Assembly (NCBI GenBank): GCA_043767025.1
Contig: JAYUHK010000073.1
Coordinates: 1 to 10,557 of the forward strand
DNA length: 10,557 bases
DNA from: JAYUHK01 sp043767025
Lineage (GTDB): Bacteria > Bacteroidota > Bacteroidia > Chitinophagales > Saprospiraceae
Direction: 5' to 3'
Shown: in pieces, positions 5,781-10,557 of the stretch
Layout of the letters: every line of letters starts with the position of its first letter
How positions within the stretch are numbered: position 1 is the stretch's first letter
The notes under the pieces: generated by a model
What the model saw: the letters and a program-made list of their open reading frames with translations, nothing else
The model's database searches: none
What the model was told of the DNA's origin: nothing
Translations under genes and position numbers: made by a program

Positions 5781-7700
5781 ATGATAAACATTACTTTTCC
5801 CGACGGGAACGTCCGACAGTACGAAACGGGAACTTCCGCCATGGAGGTCGCCAAATCCATCAGCGAAGGACTGGCGCGCAGTATTCTGGTTGCCAAAATC
5901 AACGGCGAAACCCGTGACCTTTCGCGCCCTATCACAGAGGACGCTGCTATTCAGTTTCTCAAATGGGACGATAAAGAAGGCAAAAATACCTATTGGCACT
6001 CCTCCGCTCACCTCATGGCGGAGGCTTTAGAAGCCTTGTATCCCGGCACTAAATTCGGCATCGGTCCTGCCCTCGAAAACGGCTTTTACTACGACGTGGA
6101 CACTGCCGACAAGTCGCTTGCTGCCGCAGATTTGGCTGCCATCGAAGCCAAAATATTGGAGTTGGCGCGCCAAAAAAATCAGTTCGTCCGCCGCGAAGTG
6201 CCAAAAGCCGAAGCCATCGCTTTCTTTCAAGAGAAAGGCGACCAGTACAAATTGGAGCTTTTGGAGGACTTGGAAGACGGCAAAATTACTTTTTACACAC
6301 AGGGAAAATTTACGGATTTGTGTCGCGGACCGCATATCCCGTCCACCGATTCGATAAAAGCAGTCAAGCTCACCAATCTCGCAGGTGCCTACTGGCGCGG
6401 CGACGATTCGCGCCCACAAATGACTCGCATCTACGGCATCACATTTCCGAAGCAGGGCGAGTTGGACGAATATTTGAAGATGATAGAGGAAGCCAAAAAG
6501 CGCGACCACCGCAAACTCGGTGCCGAAATGGAGCTTTTTATGTTCTCCGAAAAAGTCGGCGCGGGCTTACCGATTTGGCTGCCCAAAGGAACTGCGCTGC
6601 GCAGTCGGCTCGAAGATTTTTTGAAAAAAGAACAAATCAAACGCGGCTACCAACCCGTCATCACGCCGCATATTGGGAGCAAAAAACTCTACGAAACTTC
6701 TGGACACTGGGAAAAATACGGTGCCGATAGCTTCCAACCTATCCACACGCCGCGCGAGGGCGAAGTCTTTTTGTTGAAACCAATGAACTGCCCGCACCAC
6801 TGCGAAATTTTTGCCAATCGCCCACGTTCCTACAAGGAATTGCCGCTCCGAATTGCCGAATTTGGCAACGTCTATCGCTACGAACAAACAGGCGAACTGC
6901 ATGGTCTGACCCGTGTGCGCGGCTTCACGCAGGACGATGCCCACCTTTTTTGTACCTCCGACCAAGTGGAGGGCGAGTTCATCAGCGTCGTCGAACTCAC
7001 GATGTTCGTTTTAGAAAAAATGGGTTTTAGCGACTATACGGCTCAAATATCGCTCCGCCACCAAACCAATCAAGAAAAATACATCGGCTCTGATGAAGAC
7101 TGGGAAAAGGCGGAAACCGCTATCCTCGAAGCGACTAAAAAAGTGGGTCTAAAAACCAAAATCGAGTACGGCGAAGCAGCTTTTTATGGTCCGAAATTGG
7201 ACTTTATGGTCAAAGACGCGCTCGGTCGGTCGTGGCAGTTGGGGACTGTCCAAGTGGATTACAACTTGCCCAAACGCTTCGAGCTCGAATACGTCGGGGC
7301 AGACAACCAAATGCACCGCCCTGTGATGATTCACCGCGCGCCGTTTGGTTCGATGGAGCGTTTCATTGGGGTTTTGATAGAGCATTGCGCAGGAAAATTC
7401 CCGCTTTGGCTTGCGCCCGACCAGTTCGCTATCCTCCCGATCAGCGAGCGGTTCACGGAGTATTGCAACGAACTCAAAGCTACTTTGGCGCAGCACGACA
7501 TCAGAGGCTACGTGGACGAGCGCAACGAAACGATAGGCAGAAAAATCCGCGACGCAGAAACCAATCGCGTACCGCTGATGCTCGTGATAGGCGAAAAAGA
7601 GGTTGCCGAAGGCAAAGTTGCCGTCCGCAAGCAAGGCGAAGGCGACCAAGGCTTGATGAGCGTAGCAGAATTTGTGGCATACATAGAAAATCTTTTATAA
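5781..7700 (+). CDS. thrS: Threonyl-tRNA synthetase
   Basis: Charges tRNA-Thr with threonine and edits mis-attached serine; a cytoplasmic class II synthetase. The 639 residues are full length and the ATG start matches the usual opening MINITFPDG. Domains in order: TGS (~1-62); editing domain with HSSAH (H73, H77) and CRGPH (C181, H185), so editing appears intact; class II core from ~245 with motif 2 NVYRYEQTGELHGLTRVRGF (~363-382) and motif 3 GSMERFIGVLIEH (~523-535, R527). The zinc ligands are C337 (in MNCPHH), H388 (in DDAHLF) and H518 (in MIHRAPFGS). The C-terminal anticodon-binding domain spans ~540-639. It is a single-copy housekeeping gene with no sign of damage. Unlike the common thrS-infC-rpmI-rplT order, a terminator and a convergent gene follow directly. 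Confidence 0.98.
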   Translation: MINITFPDGNVRQYETGTSAMEVAKSISEGLARSILVAKINGETRDLSRPITEDAAIQFLKWDDKEGKNTYWHSSAHLMAEALEALYPGTKFGIGPALENGFYYDVDTADKSLAAADLAAIEAKILELARQKNQFVRREVPKAEAIAFFQEKGDQYKLELLEDLEDGKITFYTQGKFTDLCRGPHIPSTDSIKAVKLTNLAGAYWRGDDSRPQMTRIYGITFPKQGELDEYLKMIEEAKKRDHRKLGAEMELFMFSEKVGAGLPIWLPKGTALRSRLEDFLKKEQIKRGYQPVITPHIGSKKLYETSGHWEKYGADSFQPIHTPREGEVFLLKPMNCPHHCEIFANRPRSYKELPLRIAEFGNVYRYEQTGELHGLTRVRGFTQDDAHLFCTSDQVEGEFISVVELTMFVLEKMGFSDYTAQISLRHQTNQEKYIGSDEDWEKAETAILEATKKVGLKTKIEYGEAAFYGPKLDFMVKDALGRSWQLGTVQVDYNLPKRFELEYVGADNQMHRPVMIHRAPFGSMERFIGVLIEHCAGKFPLWLAPDQFAILPISERFTEYCNELKATLAQHDIRGYVDERNETIGRKIRDAETNRVPLMLVIGEKEVAEGKVAVRKQGEGDQGLMSVAEFVAYIENLL

Positions 7701-7706
7701 AAAAAA

Positions 7707-7737
7707 CCGTCGCTCGAAAACACATTTCGAGCGACGG
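7707..7737. terminator. Bidirectional terminator between thrS and the T9SS protein gene
   Basis: CCGTCGCTCGAAA (7707-7719) and TTTCGAGCGACGG (7725-7737) are perfect complements around the loop ACACA. On the minus strand the stem is followed directly by a run of T (the A run at 7699-7706 on +), ideal for ending the leftward T9SS gene. On the plus strand it is followed by ACTTTT, weaker but adequate for thrS, whose stop is 6 bases upstream. A run of eight G follows at 7744-7751. Confidence 0.92.
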
Positions 7738-7767
7738 ACTTTTGGGGGGGGAAGAAGGAACCTTTTT

Positions 7768-9249
7768 TTATTCCATTTTGATAAACTTATTGCTGTATCT
7801 TTTTGACTGATTGTAAATATTCAAAAAGTACAAACCCGGAGAAAATCCATTGATGTCAATATAATTGGAATGTATATTCTTGTCTGTAAAAACGACTCTA
7901 CCGAACAGGTCAATAACTTCCAAGCGTGCATCGTGGGCTAAATCCAACTTAAAAAAGAGTTTGTCAAAAGCTGGCACTGGAGCAATTTCTAAACGCTGCG
8001 GAGCTTCAGTAATATTGTTTGTACTTACCAAAACATTGCCGTCTTGGTCTAAAATCAAATAAAAGCCTTCGGAAAGAATCGGTCCGGGTCCATTGTTAGC
8101 TGTATTTCCACAGATGAGAATATTTCCATTTTCCATTACCTCTATGTTTGCTACTCTGTAATGATAGTCATCTCCGTAGCGTTTGTAAAGCACTTCTTGT
8201 CCGTTTACTAATTTTTTGAAGTAAATGTAACTTGTAAAAAACTCAAAAGGGTCCTTTGGCTCTGCTCCTGCAATGAATATGGCTGGTTGAGAAACCGAAG
8301 GGTAAGTCGCTTCAAGTCCGTCGGTACTTCTATCCAAAATACTGAATGCACTGCTATCTTTGAATACTATTTGTCCGTTTTCAACCTTGACCGTCTGCAG
8401 CGTAGGCTTTACTATCGGAGGAAATTCGCTGCCATAGTAGCCATCGCCTATAACAACGGTGCGATTATTGGGCAGTTGCCGAGTGACATATCCGCGCAAA
8501 GAAAAATGAGTATTAAAATTCATTGGATCATAGCGGTTGGCATTTTCTTTATCTATTATATTCAGATTGGAATCTACTATTGCACTCAACGAATTATTAT
8601 TGGAACCCGTTAGATAATAGTAACCATTCAAGAAAGAAAAATCTTTGATATAATGCAGTATCGTTAATTTCTGAGATTCTATGCTGTCCACCGTCGTCAC
8701 TTCCAACTGATAGTTAGGCAGCAACTTTATCAATGTGTGAACGTCCGAATATATGCCACTACCCGTAAAAAACGAGAGGAAAGTATAGTATTTACTATCA
8801 ATTGGGTTCATAATTGCTGTAGTGGATTCAGCATAGCGATTTCCAACTGGAAAATATTTGATGTCGAGGACTTCTACAAAGTCAAGATTGGGCGTAAATT
8901 TGGTATTAATCAAAAAAGTAGAGTCGTTCCGAGTGCCAACAAATAAGAAATTGGGGTAGGAAATCGTCCCAACTTGAATGTTAGGTAATCTTGATACAGA
9001 ATATTTAAGCTGAAAAGACGGCACATTAGGGCTTACTATGCTTTTTATAGAGCCACTTTTTATATCAATTATGTGAAATCTTACTGGCGTATTATTATAC
9101 TCGCCTATGGATAGTAATGTTACATTATTGGAATCACTCAACATCATTCGTCTGTAGCTATGGTTAATATTTAGATGAATAACGTGGGTAGTATCTTGGG
9201 CAAAAGTGAGTAAAGGAAGTAGTATAAATAGAAAAAAAATTGATTTCAT
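7768..9249 (-). CDS. Secreted protein with T9SS type A C-terminal sorting domain
   Basis: Probable cargo of the type IX secretion system, exported through Sec and then across the outer membrane to the cell surface or medium. The ATG at 9249 gives a clean signal peptide: MKS, hydrophobic core IFFLFILLPLLTF, cleavage near A17/Q18. Residues ~19-410 are rich in short beta strands and aromatic residues. The stretch NGNILICGNTANNG followed by GFYLILDQDGNVLVS resembles one blade of the propeller-like repeats common in T9SS cargo; no catalytic motif is seen. Residues ~416-493 are the sorting domain: RLEIAPVP (PVP where PNP is usual), a strand pair ending VIDLFGRVV, then GFSPGLYFLNI and the basic end SNKFIKME. 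The 493 residues appear complete. Substrate or ligand unknown. The lipoprotein gene lies upstream on the same strand, but a hairpin sits between them. Confidence 0.9.
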   Translation of the reverse strand: MKSIFFLFILLPLLTFAQDTTHVIHLNINHSYRRMMLSDSNNVTLLSIGEYNNTPVRFHIIDIKSGSIKSIVSPNVPSFQLKYSVSRLPNIQVGTISYPNFLFVGTRNDSTFLINTKFTPNLDFVEVLDIKYFPVGNRYAESTTAIMNPIDSKYYTFLSFFTGSGIYSDVHTLIKLLPNYQLEVTTVDSIESQKLTILHYIKDFSFLNGYYYLTGSNNNSLSAIVDSNLNIIDKENANRYDPMNFNTHFSLRGYVTRQLPNNRTVVIGDGYYGSEFPPIVKPTLQTVKVENGQIVFKDSSAFSILDRSTDGLEATYPSVSQPAIFIAGAEPKDPFEFFTSYIYFKKLVNGQEVLYKRYGDDYHYRVANIEVMENGNILICGNTANNGPGPILSEGFYLILDQDGNVLVSTNNITEAPQRLEIAPVPAFDKLFFKLDLAHDARLEVIDLFGRVVFTDKNIHSNYIDINGFSPGLYFLNIYNQSKRYSNKFIKME

Positions 9250-9267
9250 AAGATATTAGGTTGAAAA

Positions 9268-9316
9268 GTTGTGAGTTTTTGCAACTTTTGGTTAAAAGGT
9301 TACGAAAACCCACAAC
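9268..9316 (-). terminator. Imperfect 22-bp hairpin between the lipoprotein and T9SS genes
   Basis: Bases 9268-9289 (GTTGTGAGTTTTTGCAACTTTT) and 9294-9316 form a long stem with two mismatches, one G/T pair and one bulge around a GGTT loop. On the minus strand it lies 48-96 bases after the stop of the lipoprotein gene, is followed by TTTT, and ends 18 bases before the ATG at 9249. It can act as a terminator of the lipoprotein gene or as an attenuator or leader structure for the T9SS gene. A shorter competing stem, AAAAGTTG with CAACTTTT, shares part of it. Confidence 0.55.
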
Positions 9317-9363
9317 TGGTGATGATTGAAATTTATTACACCTTATCAAAGAATACTACCTCT

Positions 9364-10410
9364 TTAGCAGCTACAATCAGGACACTGCACCGCTTTAGCA
9401 ACTTTGAACGTTATATACCAATTCGTACCATTATTCACGCCCGTATCAGGATTAAAATGGTTATCAAGTTTGGCAAGTGTAATATCAATCACATAATAGC
9501 CTTGTGGCAGCACCGAAAGTAACTCTGTCCAAACTTGACAATAATACGAATTTAGGTTAGCGTTTGTAAAGCACAACGGGTGCTGAATACCCGGTAAGTC
9601 ACGATACCATAAATTAGGAGTATGCTTTTCTATGACTTCAAGTGCAATCGAACCATCAATTCTTGGAATACTCGACCCCAACAAGCCAATCTCTATAATA
9701 TCTGTATAATAAAGGAGATTGTCTGGCATCGGAATATTCGCCTTAAATGCTTTAGCAATCCTACCAAGCCCTCCACAAAGTACATCTTGAGTACCATCAC
9801 AAAAAGTACCCGTACTACAAAACTGTTGAGGGTAACCACCATTAGGACGAAGGTTGGTTGCTCCTCCAAAACGGTCGGGAGAACAACTTCTTGCCCTTGC
9901 GAGCCTTTGTGGAAAAGTAGTACAACTCACTGGTGCTGGGTTCGTGACAATAGGGTCATTCAAATTTACCCCCACTACCTTTGAGGACGCAAAAGCTAAA
10001 ACGATTTTACTATTCTTAACGTCCACATCTATGTAAAGTGGCTTCTGCTCGTCTTTACGCGCAATCATACTCTGTATGATACCACTAATTTCGGCTTGCT
10101 TTGCAGTGGAAACGTTGCCACGTTCAGAAAACGGAATTTCACTGTACACAGATACATCTAAACGATACTCCTTACTTGCAAACTCGGCATTGAGGTCTGC
10201 TTCAAATTCCAAGGGTGTCACATTTCTTGACCTTGAAGCAACGGATAGGTTGGTTGAAGAAGGTATCAATGGCTGTTTGTCATTGACAATCTCTTTTTTG
10301 CAGCCTACAAAAATGCCAACTGAAAGCAGAAAAATACTAAACGCTGCTAAAAGTTTGCTGTTTGCTGTTTGCTGTTTGCTGTTTGCTGTTTGCTGTTTGA
10401 CAGCAGAAAA
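9364..10410 (-). CDS. Probable lipoprotein of unknown function, start codon out of frame
   Basis: The frame runs from a stop at 10411-10413 to TAA at 9364-9366. Its first ~50 codons contain a lipoprotein signal sequence: SKLLAAFSIFLLSVGIFVGC followed by KKE, with the lipobox cysteine at 10300-10302. No ATG, GTG or TTG lies in this frame before the lipobox; the first is TTG at 10269, which would lose the signal. The natural ATG (10433) is in another frame, separated by a 7-base tandem repeat, so the gene looks switched OFF or broken as sequenced. The mature part (~310 residues) has no motif I recognise: an N-terminal alpha/beta portion (EFEADLNAEF, KPLYIDVDVKNSKIVLAFA), a middle section with several Cys and Gly/Pro (SCSPDRFGG, FCDGTQDVLCGGLG), and an end CPDCSC. 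Cysteines may form disulfides. It would sit in the outer membrane after lipidation. Confidence 0.6.
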   Translation of the reverse strand, partial: FSAVKQQTANSKQQTANSKLLAAFSIFLLSVGIFVGCKKEIVNDKQPLIPSSTNLSVASRSRNVTPLEFEADLNAEFASKEYRLDVSVYSEIPFSERGNVSTAKQAEISGIIQSMIARKDEQKPLYIDVDVKNSKIVLAFASSKVVGVNLNDPIVTNPAPVSCTTFPQRLARARSCSPDRFGGATNLRPNGGYPQQFCSTGTFCDGTQDVLCGGLGRIAKAFKANIPMPDNLLYYTDIIEIGLLGSSIPRIDGSIALEVIEKHTPNLWYRDLPGIQHPLCFTNANLNSYYCQVWTELLSVLPQGYYVIDITLAKLDNHFNPDTGVNNGTNWYITFKVAKAVQCPDCSC

Positions 10411-10433
10411 CTAAAAAATGCAAAATGTTTCAT
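10347..10433 (-). CDS. Start segment of the lipoprotein gene in the OFF frame (28 codons)
   Basis: ATG at 10433 begins MKHFAFFSFLLS, continues through the repeat as two copies of a Gln-Gln-Thr-Ala-Asn-Ser/Phe-type heptapeptide pattern, and stops at TAG 10347-10349, six bases past the repeat. The start looks genuine: Lys at position 2, then a hydrophobic stretch, preceded by an A/T-rich leader. It is 2 bases out of frame with the lipobox frame (131 bases from the ATG to the lipobox codon). It is best read as the 5' end of the same gene, not as an independent peptide. Confidence 0.45.
   Translation of the reverse strand: MKHFAFFSFLLSNSKQQTANSKQQTANF
10354..10399. repeat. Heptanucleotide tandem repeat, 6 full copies plus TTTG
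   Basis: Six perfect TTTGCTG units occupy 10354-10395 and a partial unit TTTG follows at 10396-10399; all copies are identical. On the coding (minus) strand the unit is CAGCAAA. Because 7 is not a multiple of 3, each copy gained or lost changes the frame, while all three frames of the repeat stay open and read the same cyclic QQTANSK peptide. It lies inside the 5' end of the lipoprotein gene. Perfect identity of the copies indicates recent or ongoing slippage. Confidence 0.97.
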
Positions 10434-10462
10434 AAAATGAAAAATTTAAATTGGTTTAAAAA

Positions 10463-10491
10463 AAAATTTAAAAAAAATTCCAGTGATACAA
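10463..10491 (-). promoter_or_regulatory. Candidate promoter of the lipoprotein gene
   Basis: Read on the minus strand, TTG (10491-10489) is followed after 18 bases by TAAATTTT (10470-10463). This resembles the Bacteroidota pattern TTG, 17-23 bases, TAnnTTTG, with the last base of the -7 box mismatched. The -7 box lies 30 bases upstream of the ATG at 10433. The region is nearly pure A/T, so a chance match is quite possible. Confidence 0.22.
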
Positions 10492-10557
10492 TTTCGGAGT
10501 TTCGAGTCATTAGTGCCAGCTGCATACAAGACTGCTTCGCGAGGGCAGAGGTGGGCA

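Noticed and set aside
7744..7751. Run of eight G as a phase-variable tract
   Set aside because: It lies between two convergent stop codons, after the terminator, so length changes would not alter any protein or promoter. Possible sequencing difficulty only.
10354..10399. Repeat considered as a CRISPR or replication iteron array
   Set aside because: Units are 7 bases with no spacers, there are no cas or replication genes nearby, and the repeat lies inside a gene's 5' end, which the frame-switch explanation fits better.
10076..10414. 112-codon frame on + ending in a repeated LLFAVCC pattern
   Set aside because: It is antisense to the lipoprotein gene. The repeated peptide is only the heptanucleotide repeat read on the other strand, and no start signal or family is seen.

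Overview
The window looks like chromosomal DNA from a member of the Bacteroidota. The evidence is a secreted protein with a C-terminal type IX secretion (T9SS) type A sorting domain, signal peptides cleaved just before Gln, A/T-rich leaders with no clear Shine-Dalgarno sequence, a TAnnTTTG-type -7 element, and a CrtY-type lycopene cyclase next to a Brp/Blh protein. Genus cannot be fixed from the sequence. No tRNA, rRNA, CRISPR array, transposase or phage gene was seen.

Layout, left to right. Positions 1-826 (+) hold the 3' part of a TlpA/thioredoxin-like gene (CGPC motif) and a 54-codon two-helix membrane protein, closed by a 21-bp perfect hairpin terminator. Positions 937-1539 (+) encode a small secreted protein with a very GC-rich, Cys-rich tail. 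Positions 1636-3710 (+) are a two-gene unit with a GTGA overlap: lycopene cyclase (crtY) and a Brp/Blh family beta-carotene dioxygenase-like membrane protein. Together they would turn lycopene into beta-carotene and then possibly retinal. No rhodopsin gene is present here. Positions 3711-4110 are intergenic, with a terminator and an unusual nested palindrome. Positions 4111-5430 (-) encode a PlsC-like acyltransferase with membrane segments at the C-terminus. Positions 5781-7700 (+) are threonyl-tRNA synthetase (thrS), ending at a strong hairpin shared with the convergent gene that follows. Positions 7768-9249 (-) encode a T9SS cargo protein. Positions 9364-10433 (-) encode a probable lipoprotein of unknown function.

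The most notable signal is at the start of that last gene. Six and a half copies of a 7-base tandem repeat (TTTGCTG on +) lie between a good ATG and the lipoprotein signal sequence. The unit is not a multiple of three and is open in all three frames. As sequenced, the ATG runs into a stop just after the repeat, while the lipobox frame has no start codon. One extra copy, or two fewer, would join them. This is the architecture of a slipped-strand phase-variable (ON/OFF) surface gene, here apparently in the OFF state, unless it is an assembly error or a decaying gene.

The two carotenoid genes clearly work together. The remaining neighbours look like independent transcription units separated by hairpin terminators.
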